This document shows positions 1 to 11,217 of a stretch of DNA of 64,000 bases, one piece after another. The stretch is from the NCBI GenBank assembly GCA_030035585.1, contig CM057460.1, forward strand, positions 219,687,711 to 219,751,710. The letters are read 5' to 3'. The DNA is from Dugong dugon (Eukaryota; Chordata; Mammalia; Sirenia; Dugongidae). The stretch's first letter is position 1. Every line of letters begins with the position of its first letter. A model generated the notes under the pieces. It did not search any database. It was not told the DNA's origin and was given only the letters and a program-made list of their open reading frames with translations. The translations under genes were made by a program, and so were the position numbers.

Positions 1-3000
1 GGTTCAACATTAGGATATTAATCATTGTAATCCACCCATAAATAAAACAGAAGAAAAGACTCACATGATCATCTCAATTGATGCAGAAAATGCATTCAAT
101 TAGTCCAACACCCATTCCTGATAAAAACTCTGAGTAAAATAGATATAGAAGGGAAATTCCTCAAAGTAATAAAGGGTATGTATACAAAACCAACAGCCAA
201 CATCATTCTTAACAGAGAGGGGCTCAAAACATTCCCCCCCAAACAGGAAAAAGACAAGGGTGCCCTTTATTACCACTCCTATTTGACATTGTACTGGAAG
301 TCCTAGCTAGAGCAATAATTCAGAAAAAGAAATAAAGGGCATTCAAATTGGTAAGGAAGAAGTAAAAATTGTCCCTGTTTGCAGACAATACGATGCTGTA
401 CATGTTGTTCTGGTTGTTGTTAGGTGCCGTTGAGTAGGTCCTGACTCATAGCTACCTACGTACAATAGAACATAACACTGCCTAGTTCTGCACTGTTCTC
501 ACAATCCTTGTTATGCTTGAGCCCATTGTTGCAGCCACTGTGTCAATCCATCTCGTTGAGGGTCTTCCTCTTTTTTGCTGACCCTCTATTCTACCACGCA
601 TGATGTCCTTTTCCAGGGACTGGTCCCTCCTTGATAACATGTCCCAAATATGTGAGAGAAAGTCTCACCATCCTTGCTTCTAATGAGCATCCTGGCTTTA
701 CTGCTTCCAAGACAGTTTTGTTTGTTCTTGAGCAGTCCATGGTATATTCAATATACTTCGTCAACACCATAATTCAAAAGCATTGATTTTCCTGTGGTCT
801 TCCTTATTCATTGTCTAGCTTTCGCATGCATATGAGGACAATGAAAACACCATGGCTTGGGCCAGGTGCACCTTAGTCCTTAAAGTGACATCTTTGCTTT
901 TTAACACTTTAAAGAGATCTTTTGGGACAGATTTGTCCAATGCAATGCAGTGCATCATTTGATTTCTTGACTGCTGCTTCCGTGGGCATTGATTGTGGAT
1001 CCAAGTAAAGTGAAATCCTTGACAACGTCAGTCTTTCCTCCGTTTATCTTGACGTTGCTTATTGTTCCAGTTGTAAGGATTTTAGTTTTCTTTATGGTGA
1101 GGTATAATCCATACTGAAGCCTGTGGTCTTTGATCTTCATCAACAAATGGTTCAAGTCCTCTTTCTTTTAAGCAAGCAAGGTTGTGTCATCTGCTTATCA
1201 TGGTTTATTAATGAGTCTTCCCCCAATCTTGATGCCACGTTCTTCTTCATATAGTCCAGCTTCTCGGATTATTTGCTCAGCATACAGATGGAATAGGTGT
1301 GGAAAGGATACAATCCTAATGCACGCTATTCTTGAGTTTAAACCACGCAATATCCCCTTGTTCTGTTCGAACAACTGCCTCTTGATCTAAGTACAGGTTC
1401 CTCATGAGCACAATTAAACATTCTGGAATTCCCATTCTTTGAAATGGTATCCATAATTTGTTATGTTTCACAAGGTTGAATGTCCTTGCATAGTTAATAA
1501 AACACAGGTAAATATCTTTCTGGTATTCTCTTCTCTCAGCCATGATCCATTTGACATCACCAATGATATCCCTTATTCCACGTCGTCTTCTGAATCCAGC
1601 TTGAATTTCTGGCAGTTCTCTGTAGATATACTGTTGCAACTGCTTTTTTGAAAGATCTTCAGCAAAATTTTACTTGCATGTGATATTTATGATACTGTTT
1701 GATAATTTCCTCATTCTGGTGGATCACCTTTCTTTGGAATGGGTACAAGTATGGGCCTCTTCCTGTCGTTGGGCCAGGTAGCAGTCTTCCAAATTTCTTG
1801 CCATAAAGACCCTGCAAGAAAACTACTAGAAGTAATAGAAAGATTGAGCAGAGCAGCAGGATACAAGATAAACATACAAAAATTGACTGGATTCCTATAC
1901 ACTACTAAAGAGAACTACGAAAAAGAAATCAGGAAAGCAATAGCATTTATAGTGTCCCCTAAAAAAATAAAATACTTAGAAATAAATCTAACCAGGGATG
2001 TAAAAGACCTATGGGAAAAAAAAAAACACCTACAAAACACTACTGCAAGAAACAAAAAGAGAACTACATAAATGGAGGAACATACCATGCTTATGTATAG
2101 GTAGACTCAACATTGTGAAAATGTCAATTCTACCCAAAGCAATCTACAAATACAGTGCAATCCCCATCCAAATACCAACAGCATTGTTTAAAGAGATAGA
2201 AAAACTAATCAGTAACTTTATATGAAAGCGAAACAGGCCCCAGATAAATAAAGCACTACTGAAGAAGAAGAATAAGGTAGGAGGACTCGCACTACCTGAC
2301 CTCAGAACCTACTACAGAGCTACGGTAGTCAAAACAGCCTAGTACTGGTACAACGACAGATACACTGACCAATGGAACAGAACTGAGAACCAGATGTAAA
2401 TCCATCCACCTGCAGTCACCTGATCTTTAGTAAAGTCCCAAAGTCCATCAAATGGGGAAAAGGCAGTCTTTTAACAAATGGTGCTGGCAAATCTGGATGT
2501 GCATGTGCAAAAAAATGAAACAAGAACCATACCTCACACCATACAAAAAACTAATTCAAAATGGATCAAAGACCTAAATATCAAACCCAAAACTATGAAA
2601 GTCATAGACTAAAAAATGGGGTCAATGCTAGAGGCTCTAATACATGGCATAAACAGGATACAAACCATATCGAGCAATACAAAAACACCAGAAGATAAGC
2701 TCGATAACTGGAATCTTCTAAAAATTAAACACTTATGCTCATCAAAAGATTTCACCAAAAGTGTAAAAAGAGAATCTACAAACTGGGAAAAAAATTTTGG
2801 TTTGACAAATCTGACAAAGGTCTAATCTCTAAAATCTACAGGAAAATTCAACACTTCTACAACAAAAAAAAACCCAAATAATCCAATTAAAAAATGGACA
2901 AAGGATATGAAAAAACACTTCACCTAAGAAGACATTCAGGCAACTAACAGACACAGTAGGGAATTCTCATGATCTCTAGCTATTAGAGAAGTACAAATAA

Positions 3001-4500
3001 AAACAACAATTAGATACTATCTTACCCTGACATTACTGGCACGAAGCAAGAAAAAAAAAATACAGAAAACAACAAATGTTTGAGAGGCTGCAGGGAGATT
3101 GGAACTCTTGTACTGCTGGTGGGAATGCAAAATGGTTCAATCATTTTGGAAAATGATATGACACTTCCTTAAAAGCTAGAAATAGAAATACTGTATGATT
3201 CAGCAATTCCACTCCTAGGAACATATCCTAGAGAAATAAGAGAAGTCACACGAATAGACATGCACGCCCGTCTTCATTGCAGTGCGCGCCCGTCTTCACA
3301 ATAGCAAAAAGATGGAAACAACCTAAGTACCCATCTAGAGATGAATGGATAAACAAACTATAGTACATACACACAATGGAATACTATGCAATGATAATTA
3401 ACAATGATGAAGCTGGGAAATATCTCACAACATAGATGAATCTGGGGGGCATTATGCTGAATGCAGTAAGTCGTTCACAAAAGGACAAATATTGTATGAG
3501 ACTACTCTTTAAAAAACTCATGTAAAGGTTTACACATGAAAAGAAACAACGTTTGATGGTTACGAGGGAAGGGAGGGGTGGTGAGGGAAAAAAATAAACT
3601 AGAGAATAGATAAGTGGTAACTTTGGTGAAGGATAAGACAGTACACAATACTGGGGAAGCCAACACAACTTGTACAAAACAAGGTTATGGATGCTCCATA
3701 GACACATCCAAACTCCCTGAGGGACCAAATTACTGGGCTGAAGGCTGGGGACCATGGTCTCGGGGAACATCTAGCTCAACTGGAGTAACATAGTTTATAA
3801 AGAAAGAGTTCTACCTCGTACTTTGGTGAGTAGCATCTGGGGTCTTAAAAGCTTGTGAGTGGCCATCTAAGATATTCCACTGGTCTCACTCTGTCTGGAG
3901 CAAGGGAGGATGAAGAAACCCAAAGACACAAGGAAAATATTAGTCCAAAGGACTAATGGACCATGAGTACCACAGTCTCCACCAGACTGAGTCCAGCACC
4001 ACTAGATGGTGCCCGGCTACCACCACCAACTGCTCTGACAAGGATCACAGTAGAAGGTCCTGGACAGAGCTGGAGGAAAATGTAGAAGAAAATTCTAACT
4101 CACACAAAAAAAGACCAGACTTGCTGGTTTGACAAAGACTGGGGAAACCCCGAGAGTATGGCCCCCGGACACCCTTTTTAGCTTTTATCTCAGTACTGAA
4201 GTCACTCCCGAGGTTCACCCTTCAGCCAAAGATTAGACAGGCCCATAAACCAAAACGAGACTAATGGGGCACAACAGCCCAGGGACAAGGACGAGAAGGC
4301 AGGAGGGGACAGGAAAGCTCCTAATAGGGAACCCAAGGTCATGAAGAGAGACTGTTGACATGTTGTGGGGTTGTTAATCAATGTCATAAGACAATATGTG
4401 TACTAACTGTTTAATGAGAAAGCGTTTGTTCTGTAAACATTCATCTAAACTACAATAAGAAAAAAATTTTAAGAAAAATCAAAGAAAAAAAAAAACAAAA
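1..4500 (+). mobile_element. L1 LINE, 3' part (copy A), interrupted by an RTE
   Basis: Bases 1-402 encode part of the L1 ORF2 reverse transcriptase, ending around FADNTML (the usual FADD box with the second Asp changed to Asn). After the nested RTE (403-1804) ORF2 resumes with ...[22 protein letters not shown]... and runs to about 3530 with several stops and frameshifts. A 3' UTR of about 900 bases follows and ends in an A-rich tail near 4450-4500. The element is not functional. The same L1 is seen in full in the second copy at 53,224-62,400. Confidence 0.9.
403..1804 (-). mobile_element. RTE (BovB-like) LINE fragment nested in L1, copy A
   Basis: Its 3' end is at 403 (GTTGTTGTTAGGTGCC as read on +) and it is 5'-truncated near 1804. 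It carries the RT region: minus-strand peptides such as ELPEIQAGFRRRRGIRDIIGDV and NKLWIPFQRMGIPECLIVLMRNLYLDQEAVVRTEQG are typical RTE sequence. The catalytic FIDYAKAFD block has become FINYARTFN, so it is dead. L1 ORF2 sequence flanks it on both sides, showing insertion into the L1; a dozen or so L1 bases seem to be missing at the site. Confidence 0.9.
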
Positions 4501-6089
4501 AGAAATATAGGCTTGAAAACATGGGCTCAGTCCCTGCATTTGCAACCTGAGAAGGAGGCTTTTCTGAAACAGGAGAGATGAGCCAACACATTTGCACAGA
4601 AGCAGCTCAATTCAGATGGAGAAATGCCCTGCAAAATAGGATGGCAGACCTCATTGTACAGATTAACATTGTCTTCACCACTTTGCAGCAAATACCTTTC
4701 CTGAGTTAAGGTGAGAAACTAGTCCAACATATATAAGTGGTTCAGCAGTGTGAAGCCTTTGCTTTGAGCGCTTAGTAAAATCAGGTAAAGGAAAACTAAA
4801 AAATAATCTTTCCTGTGGTCAGCCGTAAGACTGCTTTGCATGGAGTGTGAAGGTGGCTGGATGGGCAAAGGCCCTTGCAAAGAAGTGCCTTGTTATCTGA
4901 CACCTTGCAACTCAGGCACTTGCAAGCCTCCAGTGTGAAGGAAACTGAGGCTTAAACTCCAAACCATAAACCTCAGTTGTTCCTTGGCCATCTGAGAAAG
5001 CCAAATAAGATGAGCTTGGGTCAGGCCGACAAGGGGACACAGGAGACGCCCTTGACCAGGGCCCAGCTCATTGTCTTGGGCCCCAGGTTCCTTGACCTAA
5101 GTCTAACTGAAGCCAGAAAAGTTCCCAGAACCCTGCACAGACCATGCCTTGTGCCCAGCCCTCTTCTGTTTGAAGGGAGACACCAAAAGGTCTCCAGCAA
5201 GCACAGAACACACAGGCCAGGGCTCCACAGTGTGCCCTGAGAAGACCTACTCCCCACTGAGGAAGTGAGTGGTGCAGTTGAGCAGTCTAACACCAGCTGG
5301 GGCCACAGGGATTTCTGAGCCCAATTTATAAACGTCTATTTCTGTCTGGGGCGGACCGTTTCCTATGAGGGGAGCTGCAGCCAGCCCGCTGACATCTTCT
5401 GGGGTGTGGCTGGAGGATGTGTGGAGTTCCAAGCTGCTAACACGGACACACAGCCTGGCCAGACCCATCCCAGAGCATCAAGGATGCTGGGGGCGAGTTC
5501 GTGCATCCTCGTCATAGCATTAAAAACTCAAGGATCAGCAGTTAGGAGAAGGGGCGTTGGAAAGAGACTGAAGGTGAGATGGAAACTTCCCTGTGAGCCT
5601 TTGCAATCACCTTTATCTCCCAGCGGAGGAGCACAGAGGGTCAGGCTGCCAAGTGGACCCTGATGGCGCTGATTTTCCCTTCTGCTCCACGGTTTGCTGG
5701 CTGGGAGCCTTGGGACAAGTCACTGTGCCTCTCTAGCCAGTTTCCTCATCTGTAAAACGGGGATAACACCCACCACTTTGTATGGATAGTGGCTGTTGCA
5801 ATGAGAAAGTGTAGGTGTCTATCGAACACTTAGGACAGCAGTGAAGGTCCTCCAGAGGTGCTATCTCTTATTGCTTGGGGCACCAAATGAGAATGATCAG
5901 TGGTCTCATTTATGCTTATTTTCTAGCTTGGATCTGGAGCACTGCAGGCTATCATCCTTGCTCTTCTCCCTCTCCCTCCCCTTCTTCCTCTCCCACACCT
6001 GAGGACTCTCAGCAAGGCCATCTAACAGCTTCCAACAAGGATCACTGTGGGTTGTCTGACCTTTGTCCGGATGTGCCCTTAGGCTCGCC
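4501..6089 (-). other. B3GALT5 3' flank, probable 3' UTR
   Basis: Non-repetitive DNA between the L1 tail and the B3GALT5 stop codon. It probably contains the 3' UTR, since mammalian B3GALT5 transcripts have a long one. I saw no canonical AATAAA signal on the minus strand, so the transcript end is unplaced. It contains one MIR. Small open frames on both strands have no coding features. Confidence 0.5.
5695..5845 (-). repeat. MIR SINE
   Basis: Contains the MIR core in reverse: CAGTTTCCTCATCTGTAAAA followed by a G-rich, then AT-rich tail. MIRs are ancient, so this was present long before the duplication; its twin is at 63,595-63,745. Confidence 0.8.
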
Positions 6090-7025
6090 TCAGAAAACTG
6101 GGCACTTTTCTGCTGCAGAACTCTCCAGAGCCCTCCAATAGGTCAACATTTCTGGAGGTTTGATAAAATGGCAGGTCACAATTCTCTTAAAGCGACACGT
6201 GGAAAAGCGCAACCCTCCAGGGAAAAACGTCTGCTCTGAGTGAAGTTCCTCCAGCTTGATGTTCAGTTTCTCCAGGCAGAGCCCCACAAACACATCTTCT
6301 AATTTAATGAAGGGGACGCTCTCTGAAACATAATACACCTGGCTGGCAACATCACTAGAAAAAACGTAGCCCGTGCCAGAGCAAAATGGTGGGTACTTGT
6401 CCCATGGGTACTCGTATTTACTGACAAACCACTTACTGGAATTATCCCTGATTGGGAAATTAGACATCATTAAGAAGCCAGTGAAAAACCTAGTTGTTCT
6501 GTTTTTCTTTAGAAGTAGTTCAGTTAGATAGTAGACGTTTACAAACATGTCGGAGTCTGTCTTCATCACAAAGGCGGCCTGAGGGCAGAAGCGGTGGACC
6601 CATTCGATGCCCATCATGGTCTTCAGAGTCAAATTGAAATAGACGTCCACAAAGTCCCTCTGGATAATGTCTCCATACTGCTGGCCTTCCAGGGTGACTA
6701 GTGTCATTTCCTGCTCTTTGGCTGTGACTCCCAGGAGAAAGAAGGTTTTTATTCGTTTTCCTTTCACGACCATCTCTCTCCCCCAAGTCTGCCTGATGGC
6801 CATCCGGGCGGCCGCCTGTCTGTGCGAGGAAGTCACCAGCAGGACAAGGAAGGGAGGATTCTGCCTGCAGTCTATTTCTGGGAGCTGAAGGAAGTTCGCA
6901 CTTTCTTTCTTGAAAGCAAACAGCTCTTCTTTAAAAGGAGTCAGATAGTGAATGCTCAAATACAAGCAAATGGCCCCCAGAATCAGAAGGAAAATATATG
7001 TACATCTCATCTTCGAGTACGTCAT
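6090..7025 (-). CDS. B3GALT5: beta-1,3-galactosyltransferase 5 (single coding exon)
   Basis: The 311-residue product matches my memory of human B3GALT5 (310 residues) nearly end to end. Shared blocks include MAIRQTWG (75-82), the metal-binding DSD in KTDSDMF (157-159), KNRTTRFFTGF, PPFCSGTGYVFS and LEDVFVGLCL (242-251). Known role: a Golgi type II enzyme that adds galactose from UDP-Gal in beta-1,3 linkage to terminal GlcNAc, making type 1 chains, the base of Lewis a/b antigens. Visible layout: short cytoplasmic tail, one membrane anchor at about 9-27, a short stem, then the GT31 catalytic domain. N-glycosylation sequons lie at N131, N175 and N195. The reading frame stays open for 13 residues upstream to 7064, but I chose the ATG at 7025 because MTYSKMR aligns with human MAFPKMR and because the bases just before it form a splice acceptor. 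The frame is intact, so it looks functional. It lies in a tandemly duplicated unit; a second copy begins at the window's right edge. Confidence 0.96.
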   Translation of the reverse strand: MTYSKMRCTYIFLLILGAICLYLSIHYLTPFKEELFAFKKESANFLQLPEIDCRQNPPFLVLLVTSSHRQAAARMAIRQTWGREMVVKGKRIKTFFLLGVTAKEQEMTLVTLEGQQYGDIIQRDFVDVYFNLTLKTMMGIEWVHRFCPQAAFVMKTDSDMFVNVYYLTELLLKKNRTTRFFTGFLMMSNFPIRDNSSKWFVSKYEYPWDKYPPFCSGTGYVFSSDVASQVYYVSESVPFIKLEDVFVGLCLEKLNIKLEELHSEQTFFPGGLRFSTCRFKRIVTCHFIKPPEMLTYWRALESSAAEKCPVF

Positions 7026-7042
7026 CTGCAAGAAACAAAGCC
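7026..7042 (-). promoter_or_regulatory. B3GALT5: splice acceptor directly before the B3GALT5 start codon
   Basis: Read on the minus strand, the bases before the ATG are a pyrimidine-rich run ending TTTCTTGCAG, a good 3' splice site. A single 3' coding exon with upstream non-coding exons is the known arrangement of mammalian B3GALT5. The 5' UTR exons must lie at higher coordinates and were not recognised. Confidence 0.75.
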
Positions 7043-7568
7043 AAACTATTATCCTCAAAAGCATGAGGGTATGTTTGGCTCCACTTTAGGTGGCTAAGGT
7101 GGGGGAAGAGAAGAGATCCGTGGCTCATGAACCATGGTTCTGAAACTCTGGAATCCCATTGCATATAGAAGTTTAGTTCTAGATACAAAAAGTTGAGCAT
7201 AGAGGATTTCCAGCATCTTCTCTCCAGGGTGTAAGACGAAGAGCACCAGGAATCTCACACTGGCCCTGGCTCTGCCTCTCGCCAGCCTCACCCTATAGGA
7301 GCCTCAGATTTCTTCTCTATAGAAGAAAGGACCAAATCTCTCACTAGTTCCCTCATTGGTCCGTCTGCCCTCGTCCTTCTGTGATTTCCTGATGGAGTCC
7401 AGGTAGAGAACCTGCAAGACTGGAAACCATGTGGGCTAAAACTAAATGTATGGACCACTTACCTTTCTTCCCTGTCTAATTGAGCACTGTTGTGTTGTCC
7501 CTGGAATGAAGCAATAGGCTTTTTCTGATTTGCACAACTACCTTGGAATTGTGTCTCTGCTAGCAGTG
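7043..7568. other. B3GALT5 upstream/intronic DNA, nothing recognised
   Basis: Unique-looking sequence immediately upstream of the coding exon, presumably intron. No promoter, exon or repeat could be assigned. Confidence 0.4.
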
Positions 7569-7757
7569 GTTGTTAGCTGCCATCGAGTCTGCCCCTGGCT
7601 CATAGTGACCCCATGTGTTACAGAGTAGAACTGCTCCATAGGGTTTTCTTGGCTGTAATCTTTATGGAAGCTGATCACCAGTCCTTTTCATCCTCGGAGC
7701 CCCTGGGTGGGTTCAAACTGCCGGCCTTTAGGTTAGCGTCACCTGGGCTCCTCTCTG
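7569..7757 (-). repeat. AfroSINE
   Basis: Typical reverse-oriented AfroSINE: GAGTCTGCCCCTGGCTCATAG, then TAGAACTGCTCCATAGGGTT, then the tRNA-related head GGGTTCAAACTGCCGGCC. The family is restricted to Afrotheria and supports the organism assignment. Confidence 0.85.
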
Positions 7758-8435
7758 CTAGCAGTAGTTATTTTTTCTGGTAAGTGTTTAAAAGCTCCTG
7801 TGTGGTTCTTTCATCTTTGCCTACCCATCTCTAGTGTTTTTGGCAATTCAGCATCATCGATGTTAATGTTACAAGAAAGCAAATAACTCACTTTGTGCTT
7901 GGTAGGATGAACCGCTGCTTTGAAAGCTAAGCCACAGGGTAGATGCAAAGAGGAAGTTCATTTCAGAGAGTTCTCAGTGTAGAATGTTTGGTACCAGCAG
8001 ATACTGGGCTTGGCTTGTTTCCCAAAAATGATGCTTGTGTTTACTCAGGAATCACTAGGAGGAAAAACAAAAAGAACAGTGTCTTTCAAGTTGCATGCTC
8101 CTCACCAACTGGTCTCACAGTTTGCCGTTCCTGATTCTTGCTTTATGCTGATTCACTACCTGCCTACACAATCCTGAGCCAGCACGTGAGCCCCTCATCC
8201 AGCCTCAGTTTTCTCCTCTGTAAAATGGGGATGATCAAGGCAAACACAGACTACTACATGGCCCCTTGTCGGCAAGGACATTGATATGTAACTATCTGAG
8301 AATCCTTTCAGGATTTGGGGCCAGGATAGCATCTCCTATTATCTGAGGAGACATGAAGGACACATAAATAAGTTACAGACCAATTTCTCATCCTGGTAAT
8401 TTACCTTCTATACATAACAGAGTGTGTGGCTGGTG
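7758..8435. other. unique DNA with a MIR-like patch
   Basis: Intron-like DNA. A MIR-like stretch (CCTCAGTTTTCTCCTCTG, then TAAAATGGGGATGA) lies at about 8150-8270. Nothing else recognised. Confidence 0.4.
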
Positions 8436-8640
8436 CCTAAAGAATTTAACAACAACACCATTACAGTGGCTGTTGAGTAGATTCGATTCCAACTCAGCGA
8501 TTCCGTGTATTTCAGAATAGAATGGATCTCCATGGGGTTTTCAATGGATGTGATCTTGTGGAAGTAGATTGCCAGGGCTTTCTTCCAAGGCACCTCTGAG
8601 TGAATTCAAACTGACAACCTTTCAGTTAGTAGTTGAGCAC

Positions 8641-9177
8641 CGTCATGGATTGAATTGTGTCCCCCCAAAAATGGGTGTAGCAACTTGGCTGGGTCATGAT
8701 TCCCAGTGTTGTATGATTGTGTAATCTGATGTGATTTCCTTACGTGTTGTAAACTCTATCACTGTGATGAGATTATCTGTGATCTCCTTATGTGCTGTAA
8801 ATTCTATCCCTGGGATGAGGTTATACAGATGAGGTTGACAGGATCAGATAGTGTCTTAATGCAATCTCTTTTTAGATATGAAAGAGAGAAGTGAGCAGAG
8901 ACACATGGGAGCCTCACAGCACTGAGAGGGTGGTGCACGGAGAAGGGCACATCCTTTGGACCAGAGGTTCCTGTGCTGAGATGCTCTCAGGCCAGGGGAG
9001 AACTGATGCATCACAGGGACCTCTCTCTAGAGCCAACAGAGAGGAAGGGCCTTCTCTGGGAGCTGACACCCTGAATTTGGACTTGTGGCCTACTGGACTG
9101 TGAGAGAATAAACTTCTTTTTGTTGAAGACATCCACTTGTGGTATTTCTGTTACAGCAGCACTCGATGACTAAGACA
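8641..9177 (+). repeat. 5' LTR of the MaLR-like element
   Basis: Begins at the degenerate TGTCATGGATTG end and closes with GACTAAGACA. It contains an AATAAA near its 3' side. It is the same length as its partner. Confidence 0.85.
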
Positions 9178-9182
9178 GAATT

Positions 9183-9198
9183 TGGTATCAGGAGTTGG
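9183..9198 (+). promoter_or_regulatory. primer binding site, tRNA-Leu type
   Basis: TGGTATCAGGAGTTGG lies five bases after the 5' LTR and resembles the complement of the 3' end of tRNA-Leu, as is usual for ERV-L and MaLR relatives. Confidence 0.6.
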
Positions 9199-9339
9199 AT
9201 GCGGCTGTAACAGATATCTAAAATGCGGAAGTGGTTTTGAAACTGTGACTGGATAGAGGTGCGGCAGAGGTAGAGAAACAGCAGTGGCAGAGAACCTGCA
9301 GCAGCAGAGAAGGGGCAGCGATAGAGAACCAGCAACAGC

Positions 9340-9620
9340 AGAACCAGGAGACCAGCCGACCCACGGAGCGAGAGAGCTGAGTGCCTGTGTGCAGGAGGCT
9401 TCCTGGTGGAGTGGGGTGACTTAAGAGTGGAGTTAGGCTTGCTGACCCACAGAGCGAGGGAGCTGAGTGCCTGTGTGCAGGAGGCTTCCTGGCTGAGTGG
9501 GGTGCCTTCAGGCACTTATCAGTGGAGTTAGGCTTGCTGACCCACAGAGCGAGAGAGCTGGGTTCCTGTGTGCAGGAAGCTTCCAGGAGGAGTGGGGTGC
9601 CTCCAGGCGCTTAATCGGTG
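9340..9620 (+). repeat. short tandem array inside the MaLR-like element
   Basis: About three head-to-tail copies of an 83-97 base unit built on GACCCACAGAGCGAGAGAGC, then CTGTGTGCAGGA and GAGTGGGGTG, starting near 9357, 9440 and 9537. It is non-coding. Confidence 0.7.
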
Positions 9621-10267
9621 GAGCTACTGAGCTTTGGAACACTTGCCCTGGTAGGGCAAATGTGGGCATGCGGCCAGAGGGCCAAGAGGCCACAGGAAGC
9701 AGAAGCTGAAGAGAAAAGGAACACAAGAAGCCGGGCTGCCTCATTCTCAAAAGTTATGGCTGAGACCTCTGGGGTTTCAAAGGGTGGAGCCGTGGCCCCT
9801 GGTGTTTCTAAGGGTGGAGCTGTCACTCTGATGGACTAGGAGAATGGTGCGCCTAAAGCCGAAGGAGCAGAGTTGCTATCCCGGTGGGCCTGGAAGGGGA
9901 AGCTGAAGCCCAGGGCCAAGGGGCCTCCACTCAGAATCCGGAGACTGTGGCCAATACCTAGAGTCTGGAGGGTAGGGCCATTGTGTAATTTGTTTCAGAA
10001 AACAAAAGATTATTTTCAAAGACTTGAGGGCTAATGTAAGGTGTTCTGCTAACTTTCTTGGTGCCTGTTATTCCTTCTTTCCCTGCCTAGCTTCTGCCTG
10101 TTCTGCCACTGTACCTTTGGAAGCAGATAACTTGTATTCTAGATTTCACAGATGAAGAGGAATTTTTGGATTTTGGACTTGGAATTAAGACATTTGCTGT
10201 GATATGATGAGATGAATATGGTTTGCATGTTGCAAGGATGTGATTTATTGGGGGCCAAAGGGTGGAA

Positions 10268-10804
10268 TGTCATGGATTGAATTGTGTCCCTCAAAAAATG
10301 GGTGTAGCAACTTGGTTGGGTCATGATTCCCAGTGTCGTATGATTGTGTAATTTGATGTGATTTCCTTATGTGTTGTAAACTCTATCACTATGATGAGAT
10401 GATATGTGATCTCCATAAGTGTTGTAAATTCTATCCCTGTGATGAGGTTATACAGGTGAGGTTGACAAGATTAGATAGTGTCTTAATGCAATCTCTTTTG
10501 AGATATAAAAGAGAAAAGTGAGCAGAGACACATGGGAGCCTCACACCACCAAGAGGGCAGTGGCAGGAGCAGGGTGTGTCCTTTGGACCAGAGGTTCCTG
10601 TGCTGAGATGCTCCCAGGCCAGGGGAGGACTGATGCATCACAGGGACCTTTCTCTAGAGCTGACAGAGAGAGAGGGCCTTCTGCTGGAGCTGACACCCTG
10701 AATTTGGACTTATGGCCTGTTGGACTGCGAGAGAATAAACTTCTCTTTGTTGAAGTCATCCACTCGTGGTGTTTCTGTTGGAGTAGCACTATCTGCCTAA
10801 GACA
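10268..10804 (+). repeat. 3' LTR of the MaLR-like element
   Basis: TGTCATGGATTG start, CTAAGACA end, preceded by a purine-rich GCCAAAGGGTGGAA tract. Partner of 8641-9177. Confidence 0.85.
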
Positions 10805-11019
10805 AGCGCTTAAACGTTTGCACCACCCAGAGACTCCTAAAGAATTTAACACAATTCTCAACCCAGTCTTGATGTCTGAAAATCGTCACCCCGGGTGAGA
10901 GGACAAAGGGGCCAGCAAGGAAAGACACGCTGAAGAGATGAAGAAAGAATAGGCTATTTTAAGGGCAAAAGAGTAACTCAAAATTTCATCCAAATTCTAT
11001 TGCAAATATATTCACCATG

Positions 11020-11217
11020 GTTGTTGTTGTCTGTCGTTCAGTCAGTCTGACTCACAGGGACCCCACATGACAGAGCAGAACTGCTCCGTACTGTTTTCTT
11101 GGATGTAATCTTTACAGAAGCAGATCGCCTTGTTTTTGTCCCATGGAGCCTCTGGATGGGTTTGAACCGCCAACCTTTCCGTCAGCAGTCAAGTGCTTCA
11201 CCTTTTGCACCACCAGG
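11020..11217 (-). repeat. AfroSINE
   Basis: Starts TTGTTGTTGTCTGTCGTTCA and ends with the tRNA-like head (GGGTTTGAACCGCCAACC, then TTTTGCACCACCAGG), so it lies on the minus strand. Moderately diverged. Confidence 0.85.

Larger units (their letters stand above)
1..6100 (+). repeat. tandem segmental duplication, copy A (left part)
   Basis: This stretch matches 57,903-64,000 base for base apart from about 31 substitutions and 2 single-base-scale indels counted by eye. It includes the L1 3' part, the RTE nested inside it, the MIR, and the B3GALT5 3' flank up to the first codons of the gene. Sharing the same nested insertions shows a duplication of genomic DNA and not independent transposon hits. 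Confidence 0.95.
8641..10804 (+). mobile_element. MaLR/ERV-L-type LTR element fossil with both LTRs
   Basis: Two 537-base LTRs (8641-9177 and 10,268-10,804) bracket a 1.09-kb interior. The LTRs differ at roughly 11% of sites by eye, suggesting an age of some tens of millions of years. A 5-base target duplication (AGCAC/AGCGC) flanks it. A tRNA-Leu-type primer site follows the 5' LTR and a purine-rich tract precedes the 3' LTR. The interior has no recognisable coding region, so this looks like a non-autonomous element; it is an inactive fossil. Confidence 0.85.
8451..10835 (-). repeat. AfroSINE split by a MaLR-like LTR element
   Basis: SINE sequence occupies 8451-8640 and 10,805-10,835. The 15-base direct repeat CCTAAAGAATTTAAC flanks the whole structure at 8436-8450 and 10,836-10,850, an intact target-site duplication of the SINE. 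The LTR element at 8641-10,804 landed in the SINE afterwards, which gives the order of insertion. Confidence 0.88.

Noticed and set aside
5875-6141. Open frame over the B3GALT5 3' end on the opposite strand
   Set aside because: No start context, splice pattern or similarity; it overlaps the real stop codon by chance.
10518-10898. 126-residue frame in the 3' LTR and similar frames in other LTRs
   Set aside because: The same peptide appears in several LTR copies because the LTR DNA is conserved; LTRs of this family are not known to be coding.
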